Shown: in pieces, positions 1 to 5,924 of the stretch
How the letters are laid out: each line of letters begins with the position of its first letter
Position numbering within the stretch: position 1 is the stretch's first letter
Source: an uncultured Eubacteriales bacterium
GTDB lineage: Bacteria; Bacillota; Clostridia; Christensenellales; UBA1242
DNA length: 6,646 nucleotides
NCBI GenBank assembly: GCA_948949055.1
Contig: CARBWQ010000049.1
Span: forward strand, 1 to 6,646
Direction: 5' to 3'
Program-made: the position numbers and the translations under genes
Notes under the pieces: generated by a model
Database searches by the model: none
The model's input: the letters and a program-made list of their open reading frames with translations, nothing else
Told to the model about the DNA's origin: nothing

Positions 1-2561
1 ATGTTCTTTTCATTAGTTCTTTGTCTACCAAGTTCATTATCAATTCTACGAAGATCATCTTCAAGAGAACTAATTTTTGTCTTTGCTTCGGCAATTTCTA
101 CCTTAACAGCTAAAATGTTACTATTTATTTGATCACGTTTGTTTCTCAAAGCTTCGAATTGTTCTTTTTTCTCTCTAATAAGCTCATCTGCATCATCTTT
201 ATTTCCTGACAATGCTGATTCAATCTTTTCAGAACGAGAAAGTTCTTCACTAATCAAATTTATTTTGTTATTAACTGTAACAGATTCCATCTCAGCAACT
301 TTTAAGTTATCCTCTGCTTCTGCAAGAGTCGATTGATACTTATCAAGTTTTTCTCTATATGAAGCGATTACAACATCAAAATTATTCTTCTTTTCAGTAA
401 GCATTGTAAACTCTGCTTTACTTTGAGTGAGATTATTTGTCAGTTTTGTTTCTTCAACTTCAATTTCTTTGAGTCTTGTTTCAAGTTTGGCAATATCAAC
501 GCCAAGGTTTTCAATTTCTCTTTCTCTTCCCATAAGATTTGAAGATTCAGCTTTTTTACTTCCACCAGTAAGAGAACCTTGTGGATTGACGATATCGCCT
601 TCTAGTGTAACTATTCTAAATGAATATCGAGTTGATTTAGCAAGAGAAACTGCTGTTTCAAGGTTATCAACAATAACTGTGCCACCTAAAAGATTGCTAA
701 CTACACTAAAAATACTTTTATCAAAATCAACAAGCTCACTTGCAAGACCATAGCAACCATTCTTTCCACTGATAAGAGTCTTATCGAAATCCCTCTTTTT
801 CATAGAGGTAATAGGAAGGAAAGTTGCACGTCCAAAAGAGTTATCTTTTAAGAATTTGATTAATGCCTTAGCACCATCTTCATCATAGGTTACTACATTT
901 TGTAAACTTCCACCGAGAGCGACTTCAATGGCAGTTTCAAACTTTTCAGGAACTTTAATCAGTGAAGCAACTACGCCCACAATCTTATTCTTGATAGCTG
1001 GATTTCTATCACCCTCTTTTAAAAGTTTTTTTACAGCATAAGAATAACCTTCATATTCATTTTGAAGATCTGTGAGAAGTTTTTTTCTGTTTTCATAGAC
1101 CTTTATTTGAGTAATAGTGTTGGCTTTTTCACTTTCAAGTTCTTTGATTTTTCTCTCTTGAATATAATTTTGACTTGCAAGAGCATCAGCTTTAACTTTT
1201 AAATTGTTAAGTTCGGCTTCTTTTTCTTCAAGTTCTTTTCTAGTATCAATATAACTTGTTTCATTCTCTTTTCTCTTCGCTTCAAGAGAGCTAATATCAT
1301 CTTTTAGGTTTGAGAGATTTGAGCTAAGCAGTTCTTTTTCAGCCATAAGTCTTGAAACTGAACTCTTAATATCGCTAAGAGAACCTAATGTTTCTATTAC
1401 TTTTTGTTGACTTTGACCAGCTTCATCCTCGCTTAAAGTAAGGTCATTAGCTATTTTTAAATAACTTTCTGATAATTCATCAAAAGATTTTTCAAGAGCT
1501 TCAAGATCAACTTTCAGTTTAGATAATTGTTCTTCCTTTTTAGCCCTCTCTTCACTTCCAATTTCAATTGCTTTTTCACAATTTGTTTTATCAAGATTTA
1601 ATCTATCGTTCTCTTTTAATGTGAAATTTACCCTTTCACGAGCAAGCTTTGTTTCACCCTCCTGCTTTTCAAGATTTACAGTCAGTTCAAGAATCTTTTC
1701 ATTGAGAGCAGATAAAACTTTATCAAAATTTTCAAGTTCAAACATGCACTTATCATAACTTGTATTTGCATTATTAAGATCACCCTCTCTTTGAGCAAGT
1801 TGTCTATTTATTGCATCAAGTTTTAAATTTATTGCGTCTTTTACATTGTTTGCATTTTCATATTGATAGATATAAGCATTGACTTCTAAGTCTTTTAAAG
1901 TGCCTTTGTATTCTAGATATTTTTTAGCATTTTCAGCCTGTTTTTTAAGAGGACCCATCTGCCTTTCAATTTCAGAAAGAATATCTTTAACACGTGTCAA
2001 GTTATCATTCGTTCTTTCAAGCTTACGTTCTGCCTCTCTCTTATCATTTTTATATTTTGAAATACCTGCTGCATCTTCAAACATAGCTCTTCGATTTTCT
2101 GGCTTAGAATCAACAAGTTCGGTAACTTTACCCTGACTTACTACTGAATAACCATTTTTACCTAAACCACTATTATATAAAAGGTTGGTAATATCTTTAA
2201 GATGACAGGTATTTCTATTTATAAGATATTCACTTTCACCTGAACGATAAAGCTTTCTTGTAATTGCAAGTTCATCATAGTCAAAGTTAAAAAATCTAGT
2301 AGAATTGTCAAAAGTCAAAGTCACTTCGCAGTAAGAAAGACTTTTTCTCTTTTCTGTACCATTAAAGATAACATCCTGCATACTATCACCACGAAGAGTT
2401 TTGGCACTTTGTTCACCTAAAACCCATCTAATAGCGTCTGAAACATTACTTTTTCCACATCCGTTTGGTCCTACGATTGCCGTAAAGTTATCGCCAAATT
2501 CAATTACTGTCCTTTCTGCAAAGGACTTAAAACCAACCATTTCTATTTTCTTAAAAATCAT
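1..2561 (-). CDS. smc: Chromosome segregation ATPase SMC, 5' part (runs off left edge)
   Basis: SMC forms the ATP-driven ring that condenses and segregates the chromosome, normally with ScpA and ScpB. The frame is open from ATG at 2561 to the window edge, giving 853 complete codons of a protein family usually near 1,150-1,200 residues. Visible in order: Walker A GPNGCGKSN (31-39), the conserved LGEQSAKTLRG segment (48-58), a Q-loop region VVSQGKV (140-146) and RRAMFEDAAGISKYK (157-171); then a Glu/Lys-rich coiled coil to about residue 500; the hinge (about 503-665, starting NEYEGYSYAVK and ending near LTGGSKK); then the first part of the returning coiled coil. The C-terminal signature motif and Walker B lie outside the window, so truncation is by the edge only. 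The start is supported by AGAGG at 2567-2571, five bases upstream, and by alignment of the N terminus with the family. It follows rnc after 24 bases, so co-transcription with plsX-rnc is likely. Confidence 0.96.
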   Translation of the reverse strand, partial: MIFKKIEMVGFKSFAERTVIEFGDNFTAIVGPNGCGKSNVSDAIRWVLGEQSAKTLRGDSMQDVIFNGTEKRKSLSYCEVTLTFDNSTRFFNFDYDELAITRKLYRSGESEYLINRNTCHLKDITNLLYNSGLGKNGYSVVSQGKVTELVDSKPENRRAMFEDAAGISKYKNDKREAERKLERTNDNLTRVKDILSEIERQMGPLKKQAENAKKYLEYKGTLKDLEVNAYIYQYENANNVKDAINLKLDAINRQLAQREGDLNNANTSYDKCMFELENFDKVLSALNEKILELTVNLEKQEGETKLARERVNFTLKENDRLNLDKTNCEKAIEIGSEERAKKEEQLSKLKVDLEALEKSFDELSESYLKIANDLTLSEDEAGQSQQKVIETLGSLSDIKSSVSRLMAEKELLSSNLSNLKDDISSLEAKRKENETSYIDTRKELEEKEAELNNLKVKADALASQNYIQERKIKELESEKANTITQIKVYENRKKLLTDLQNEYEGYSYAVKKLLKEGDRNPAIKNKIVGVVASLIKVPEKFETAIEVALGGSLQNVVTYDEDGAKALIKFLKDNSFGRATFLPITSMKKRDFDKTLISGKNGCYGLASELVDFDKSIFSVVSNLLGGTVIVDNLETAVSLAKSTRYSFRIVTLEGDIVNPQGSLTGGSKKAESSNLMGREREIENLGVDIAKLETRLKEIEVEETKLTNNLTQSKAEFTMLTEKKNNFDVVIASYREKLDKYQSTLAEAEDNLKVAEMESVTVNNKINLISEELSRSEKIESALSGNKDDADELIREKKEQFEALRNKRDQINSNILAVKVEIAEAKTKISSLEDDLRRIDNELGRQRTNEKN

Positions 2562-2585
2562 TTTATCCTCTCGTCAATTTTTTAT

Positions 2586-3206
2586 TTACTCATTAATTAA
2601 AAATAATTTATCTATTGCAACTTTTGCCGACATTTGTTCTGCTTCCTGTTTGCTTTTTCCATATCCAGTAGAAATTTCATCTTCATCCATGTAGAATGTT
2701 GATACAAACCCGTCATCATGACTTCTAGTATCGTAACTCATTTTGCATTTAAAGTTGCCTTGAATCAGTTCTTGTAATTTTGATTTATAATTATCGTCGG
2801 TGACGTTTTTATAATTTTCCAAGTCAAAATGTTTGTAAATAAACTTTTTAGCCTGTCCAAGTCCCCCATCAAGATATATGCCAGCGATAATTGCTTCTAT
2901 TATATCAGCTTTGACTGATTTAGCAATCTCACCTTGACAACTTTTGCCAAGTTTAACAGCTGATGAAAGTTCTAGTCTATCAAATATTTTTGAAAGATAG
3001 TTTTCTGAAACATAGTGACTTCTAAGCACACTTAACTTACCTTCATTTTCATTACAATTCAGATAAAAATATTCTCCAACTAGAAAATCTAATATGCTAT
3101 CGCCTAAAAACTCTAAACGCTCATAATTGTTTTCTGACTTAGAACTATGAGTTAAAGCACGTTCCAATAGGCTCTGGTCTTTAAATTTATAAAACAAATT
3201 TTTCAT
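2586..3206 (-). CDS. rnc: Ribonuclease III
   Basis: RNase III cleaves double-stranded RNA, processing rRNA precursors and structured mRNAs as a Mg-dependent dimer. Numbered from ATG at 3206 (206 residues), the signature ERLEFLGDSILD lies at 29-40, giving E29, E32 and D36 as counterparts of E. coli E38, E41 and D45; ADIIEAIIAG (99-108) supplies D100 and E103, counterparts of D114 and E117. The C-terminal third is a double-stranded-RNA-binding domain, opening with YKSKLQELIQ and ending in GKSKQEAEQMSAKVAIDKL. All catalytic residues I can check are present. The start is uncertain: ATGs at 3227 and 3224 would add seven or six residues and overlap plsX by 20 or 17 bases, but have only A-rich upstream sequence. 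I prefer 3206, one base past the plsX stop, because GAGG at 3219-3222 precedes it (12 bases, rather far) and the domain begins almost at once. The protein is slightly shorter than the usual 220-230 residues. Confidence 0.95.
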   Translation of the reverse strand: MKNLFYKFKDQSLLERALTHSSKSENNYERLEFLGDSILDFLVGEYFYLNCNENEGKLSVLRSHYVSENYLSKIFDRLELSSAVKLGKSCQGEIAKSVKADIIEAIIAGIYLDGGLGQAKKFIYKHFDLENYKNVTDDNYKSKLQELIQGNFKCKMSYDTRSHDDGFVSTFYMDEDEISTGYGKSKQEAEQMSAKVAIDKLFLINE

Positions 3207-3207
3207 T

Positions 3208-4230
3208 TTATAATACTGCCTCATCATTCTTTTCGATATTTAATTTTGCTAACGCCTCTTCAATCTTGTTTATAAGCTTGCTGTCATTTAAAACAATTGT
3301 TTGTTCAATTGAAGCACAAATATTATTTCTCTTACATGAGCCATGGTTTTTAACTACAAGTTTTTTACAACCCAAAAGTGGAGAACCACCATGCTTATTC
3401 AAGATATCAATTCGACCTTTCAATTCTTTAAAGGTTTTCTTCATGAAAATGTAACCTATCTTACTCCAAAAATGTGACTTAATGCTATGTTTCATAAGTG
3501 ATAGAACAGCCATAACTGCCCCTTCTGTACCCTTTAATAGTGCATTACCTGCAAAGCCATCGGCAACCATAACATCAACATCTCCACTCATGAAATCTCC
3601 ACCTTCCTTATTGCCTATAAAGTTTATTGGAGCACCCTTTAAAAGTGGAAAGCTTTCTTTTGCGAGTTCATTTCCCTTACCCTCTTCTGAGCCATTATTT
3701 AAAAGTGCCACTCGTGGATTTTCTTTATTGTAGATAATAGAATAATATGCAGAACCCATAAGAGCAAAATGTAGAAGATTAATAGGTTTGCAATCAATAT
3801 TAGCACCACTGTCTATGATTATAACATCACTGCTTTTTTTAGTAGGAAGTATTGGTGCAAGGGCTGGTCTAGATATTCCCTTAATTCTACCAATTTTCAT
3901 TATTGCACCTGCTAGAACTGCACCTGTACTACCTGCTGATACAAGACCTATAACATCATCTCTTTCTTTCAAAATGTCATAAGCTCTTACAAGAGAAGAG
4001 TTTTTCTTTTGTCTAATTGCAAGAGTTGGATGATCTTCATTTTTAATAATTTCATCAGCATCAATAATTTCAATTCTATTCTGATAGCCCTCAATCATAG
4101 GTTTTAAAGTTTCTTCTTTTCCACATAAAATGACTTCAAGCTCTTTTATTTTATTTAATGCAAGTTTCACACCTTCTACAATTTCTAGTGGTGCATTATC
4201 TCCACCAAAAGCGTCAACCACAACTTTCAT
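3208..4230 (-). CDS. plsX: Phosphate acyltransferase PlsX
   Basis: PlsX converts acyl-ACP and phosphate to acyl-phosphate, the acyl donor for PlsY in the first step of phospholipid synthesis; it is a peripheral membrane enzyme. At 340 residues it has the usual family length. Family landmarks: N-terminal DAFGGDNAP (6-14; the common form is DAMGGDHAP), SAGSTGA (98-104), RPALAPILPT (121-130), DSGAN (140-144), NNGSEEGKGN (178-187), the FIGN...VADGFAGN region (204-229), GGSPLLG (281-287) and a late HGS (296-298). The ATG at 4230 matches the conserved N terminus and has AAAGGG at 4239-4244, eight bases upstream. It is the first gene of a probable plsX-rnc-smc operon, with its own predicted promoter about 35 bases upstream and the rpmF terminator separating it from the gene before. 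No acyl carrier protein gene follows it, unlike in many relatives. Confidence 0.96.
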   Translation of the reverse strand: MKVVVDAFGGDNAPLEIVEGVKLALNKIKELEVILCGKEETLKPMIEGYQNRIEIIDADEIIKNEDHPTLAIRQKKNSSLVRAYDILKERDDVIGLVSAGSTGAVLAGAIMKIGRIKGISRPALAPILPTKKSSDVIIIDSGANIDCKPINLLHFALMGSAYYSIIYNKENPRVALLNNGSEEGKGNELAKESFPLLKGAPINFIGNKEGGDFMSGDVDVMVADGFAGNALLKGTEGAVMAVLSLMKHSIKSHFWSKIGYIFMKKTFKELKGRIDILNKHGGSPLLGCKKLVVKNHGSCKRNNICASIEQTIVLNDSKLINKIEEALAKLNIEKNDEAVL

Positions 4231-4238
4231 AACATTTT

Positions 4239-4244
4239 CCCTTT
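4239..4244 (-). promoter_or_regulatory. Ribosome binding site of plsX
   Basis: Minus-strand AAAGGG lies eight bases upstream of the plsX ATG. It is a weaker Shine-Dalgarno match than those of ackA and rpmF, but it fixes the start that also fits the conserved PlsX N terminus. Confidence 0.65.
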
Positions 4245-4268
4245 ATTTATAATTATAATAACATATAT

Positions 4269-4297
4269 ACTATATCAAATTATTTCAAATTTTGCAA
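4269..4297 (-). promoter_or_regulatory. Predicted sigma-A promoter of the plsX-rnc-smc operon
   Basis: On the minus strand TTGCAA (4292-4297, four of six consensus bases) and TATAGT (4269-4274, five of six) are separated by exactly 17 bases, and the -10 is preceded by TGA, giving an extended -10 (TGnTATAGT). Transcription would begin near 4262, leaving a leader of about 32 bases before plsX. It lies downstream of the rpmF terminator, where a new promoter is expected. An overlapping alternative is TTGATA (4273-4278) with TATAAT (4252-4257), but its 15-base spacing is poor. Confidence 0.65.
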
Positions 4298-4337
4298 TAA
4301 AAATTTTTATATTGTTTTTAATTTAAATTTTAACTAA

Positions 4338-4372
4338 ATATTGTATTATGTCTAACATAACAACTACAATAT
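4338..4372. repeat. Nested AT-rich inverted repeat between rpmF and plsX
   Basis: An outer perfect 8-base inverted repeat, ATATTGTA (4338-4345) and TACAATAT (4365-4372), encloses an inner perfect 6-base one, TTATGT (4346-4351) and ACATAA (4355-4360), around the triplet CTA. Four unpaired bases (CAAC, 4361-4364) lie on one side. It sits between the rpmF terminator and the plsX -35, about 40 bases upstream of the latter. It could be an operator for a dimeric regulator or a weak hairpin; nothing in the sequence decides between these, and chance is possible in such AT-rich DNA. Confidence 0.5.
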
Positions 4373-4392
4373 ATTGAATATAAAAACTTACT

Positions 4393-4425
4393 AAAAAAAA
4401 GTCCTTAGGTTTAGCCCAAGAACTT
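4393..4425 (-). terminator. Rho-independent terminator after rpmF
   Basis: Read on the minus strand, an 11-base-pair stem (4415-4425 with 4399-4409) contains two G-U wobbles and no mismatch, closes a five-base loop, and is followed directly by a run of T (eight including the two at the base of the stem). It begins seven bases after the rpmF stop codon. It should end rpmF transcripts and separate them from plsX. The plus-strand reading lacks a comparable T run, so it acts in one direction. Confidence 0.88.
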
Positions 4426-4432
4426 TATTCAA

Positions 4433-4624
4433 TTATTTATTTTCTTCTTTTTTCTCTATAATGGTTTCACCCTTATATGTCCCACACTTCTTACAAACTG
4501 TATGAGGTTTTTTCATCTCATGACATTTTGGACATTCTACAAGTGTTGGAGCAACTGCAACTGAATTAGCTGAGTGTCTTGAATTTCTTCTTGCTTTTGA
4601 AACCTTATGCTTTGGAACTGCCAT
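4433..4624 (-). CDS. rpmF: Large ribosomal subunit protein bL32
   Basis: bL32 is a small zinc-ribbon protein of the 50S subunit. The 63-residue product begins with the family's typical MAVPKHKVSKARRNSRHSAN and carries two CxxC knuckles, C31/C34 and C44/C47, so it is the zinc-binding (C+) form; a short Lys/Glu-rich tail follows. The frame extends five codons upstream to a TTG at 4639, but that extension consists of the ribosome binding site itself, so the ATG at 4624 is chosen: it gives the conserved N terminus and has AAGGAGG five bases upstream. The gene has its own consensus promoter and an immediate terminator, so it looks monocistronic. The DUF177/YceD gene that commonly precedes rpmF is absent; acetate kinase is the upstream neighbour instead. 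Confidence 0.97.
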   Translation of the reverse strand: MAVPKHKVSKARRNSRHSANSVAVAPTLVECPKCHEMKKPHTVCKKCGTYKGETIIEKKEENK

Positions 4625-4629
4625 TTTTT

Positions 4630-4636
4630 CCTCCTT
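4630..4636 (-). promoter_or_regulatory. Ribosome binding site of rpmF (decides the start)
   Basis: Minus-strand AAGGAGG lies five bases before the ATG at 4624. Because it occupies the second and third codons of the longer TTG-initiated reading, it argues against that longer start. Confidence 0.9.
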
Positions 4637-4657
4637 CAAAAATCATCGTGCTGGTTT

Positions 4658-4686
4658 ATTATATCAAATATAAATTAATTTGTCAA
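4658..4686 (-). promoter_or_regulatory. Consensus sigma-A promoter of rpmF
   Basis: On the minus strand TTGACA (4681-4686) and TATAAT (4658-4663) are both perfect consensus hexamers separated by the optimal 17 bases, and TGA before the -10 makes it also an extended -10 promoter. Transcription is expected to start near 4651-4652, giving a leader of about 28 bases with the Shine-Dalgarno inside it. Such a strong site fits a ribosomal protein gene. Confidence 0.92.
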
Positions 4687-4697
4687 GCATTTTAAAT

Positions 4698-4712
4698 AAC
4701 AATATTATTGTT
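4698..4712. repeat. 15-base AT-rich palindrome upstream of the rpmF promoter
   Basis: AACAATATTATTGTT is a perfect palindrome around its central base, 11 bases upstream of the rpmF -35 and 15 bases past the ackA stop. On the plus strand it is followed by a short T run, but no plus-strand gene would use it. On the minus strand only AT-rich sequence without a clear T run follows, so it is a poor terminator for ackA. It may be an operator, an upstream element or chance. Confidence 0.4.
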
Positions 4713-4727
4713 TTTATATGTTAAATT

Positions 4728-5924
4728 TTATTTTACTAGTGCCTTTGTATCTCTTGCAATAAGAAGCTCTTCATCAGTAGGAATTCTAAATACGCGAATT
4801 TTAGAATTTGGTGTACTGATTTCTTCTGCTGTTCCCCTAGCAAGATGATTATTCTTTTCTTTGTCTATTTCTATTCCACAATATTCCATACCTTCAAGCG
4901 CGCCCTCTCTAAGGTCTTCTTGGTTTTCACCAATTCCACCTGTAAAGACGATTGCATCTGCACCACCAAGCACTGCTAGGTATGAACCAATATATTTCTT
5001 AGTTTTATAAATAAGCATATCAAGTGCCAGTCTTGCCCTTTCGTTTCCTTCATTGATTGCTGAATTAATTTCACGCATATCACTTGATACACCACTAACT
5101 CCAAGAATACCACATTCTTTGTTTAGATAGTTGAATATCTCGCTACAAGTTAAACCTTTCTTATCTGCAAGATAACTATAAACACTTGGATCAATATCAC
5201 CTGAACGAGTTCCCATAATAAGGCCTTCAAGAGGAGTAAGTCCCATTGTTGTATCAATACTCTTACCATTCTTTACAGCTGTTATTGAAGAGCCATTTCC
5301 TACATGGACTGTTATTACATTTACATCCTCAACATTTTTTCCTAAAAGTCTTGCTACTTCCCCTGTTACATATCTATGACTTGTACCATGGAAGCCATAT
5401 CTGCGAATGTGATATTTTTCAGAGTCTTCATATTTTATACCATATGTGTATGCTTTTGCTGGCATTGTTGCATGGAAAGCTGTATCAAATACTGCAACTT
5501 GTGGAATATTTGGCATTACTGTCAAGCAACCTTGAATTCCTGCCAAATTAGCTTTTGCATGGAGTGGAGATAAATCTTTAAGTGAATTTATCATTTCAAT
5601 AACTTTTTCGTCTATTAATACACTTTTATCAAATAGCCAACCACCTTGAACAACTCTATGACCAACTGCACCAATTTCATCAACAGACTTTATCACACCC
5701 TCTTTTTCATCAGTAAGTATTTCAAAAACCTTTTGAACAGCAATTGTATGATCAGGCATAGCAATTGAAACTTCTTTTTTATCGCCAGTTGTCTTATATC
5801 CAATAAAAGAACCTTCTAGACCAATTTTTTCACAATTTCCCTTTGCAATCACTCTTTCATCTTCCATATCAAACAATTGGAATTTTAAAGATGAACTTCC
5901 TGCATTTATAACTAAAACTTTCAT
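4728..5924 (-). CDS. ackA: Acetate kinase
   Basis: Acetate kinase transfers phosphate from acetyl-phosphate to ADP, giving acetate and ATP; it is a cytosolic dimer of the ASKHA fold and the last step of the Pta-AckA pathway. The 398-residue length is typical. Counterparts of the Methanosarcina active-site residues are present: N7 in INAGSSSLKF, R90 in GHRVVQGG, H122 in SPLHAKAN, D147 in VFDTAFHATMP, H179 in GFHGTSHR, R240 in GTRSGDIDP, and a C-terminal TDEELLIARDT. The phosphate-binding HVGNGSS (207-213) and FTGGIGEN are also present. Odd points: the family's usual GHRVVHGGE reads GHRVVQGGW (Q93, W96), and PLHNPAN reads PLHAKAN. The ATG at 5924 abuts the pta stop, and AAAGGAGG at 5933-5940 lies eight bases upstream. 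No convincing terminator follows, so some readthrough into rpmF is possible. Confidence 0.98.
   Translation of the reverse strand: MKVLVINAGSSSLKFQLFDMEDERVIAKGNCEKIGLEGSFIGYKTTGDKKEVSIAMPDHTIAVQKVFEILTDEKEGVIKSVDEIGAVGHRVVQGGWLFDKSVLIDEKVIEMINSLKDLSPLHAKANLAGIQGCLTVMPNIPQVAVFDTAFHATMPAKAYTYGIKYEDSEKYHIRRYGFHGTSHRYVTGEVARLLGKNVEDVNVITVHVGNGSSITAVKNGKSIDTTMGLTPLEGLIMGTRSGDIDPSVYSYLADKKGLTCSEIFNYLNKECGILGVSGVSSDMREINSAINEGNERARLALDMLIYKTKKYIGSYLAVLGGADAIVFTGGIGENQEDLREGALEGMEYCGIEIDKEKNNHLARGTAEEISTPNSKIRVFRIPTDEELLIARDTKALVK

Noticed and set aside
427..753. Plus-strand open frame of 108 codons (and similar ones at 139-336, 1879-2136 and 2401-2694)
   Set aside because: They lie opposite smc or, for the last, across the smc-rnc junction, have Ser/Leu-rich compositions expected from the reverse of a Glu/Lys-rich coding sequence, and have no family resemblance.
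3266..3982. Plus-strand open frames opposite plsX
   Set aside because: Shadows of the conserved PlsX frame; no promoter or ribosome binding site of note.
4231..4392. FapR operator or Rex site in the plsX upstream region
   Set aside because: The inverted repeats do not match the known FapR or TTGTTAA-N4-TTAACAA type sequences.
4625..4639. Longer rpmF start at TTG 4639
   Set aside because: The extra five codons are the Shine-Dalgarno and its spacer; L32 proteins start at MAVPK.
4605..4646. Thirteen-codon open frame starting at ATG 4646 in the rpmF leader and overlapping rpmF in another frame
   Set aside because: It would start only about five bases from the predicted transcript end, has no ribosome binding site, and is easily explained by chance.
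4687..4727. Rho-independent terminator after ackA
   Set aside because: The only hairpin has a nearly all-AT stem and no minus-strand T run after it.
5246..5551. Plus-strand open frame of 101 codons opposite ackA (with 5376-5573; also 6069-6281 opposite pta)
   Set aside because: Leu/His-rich translation with no recognisable domain, lying wholly opposite strongly conserved acetate kinase or Pta coding sequence.
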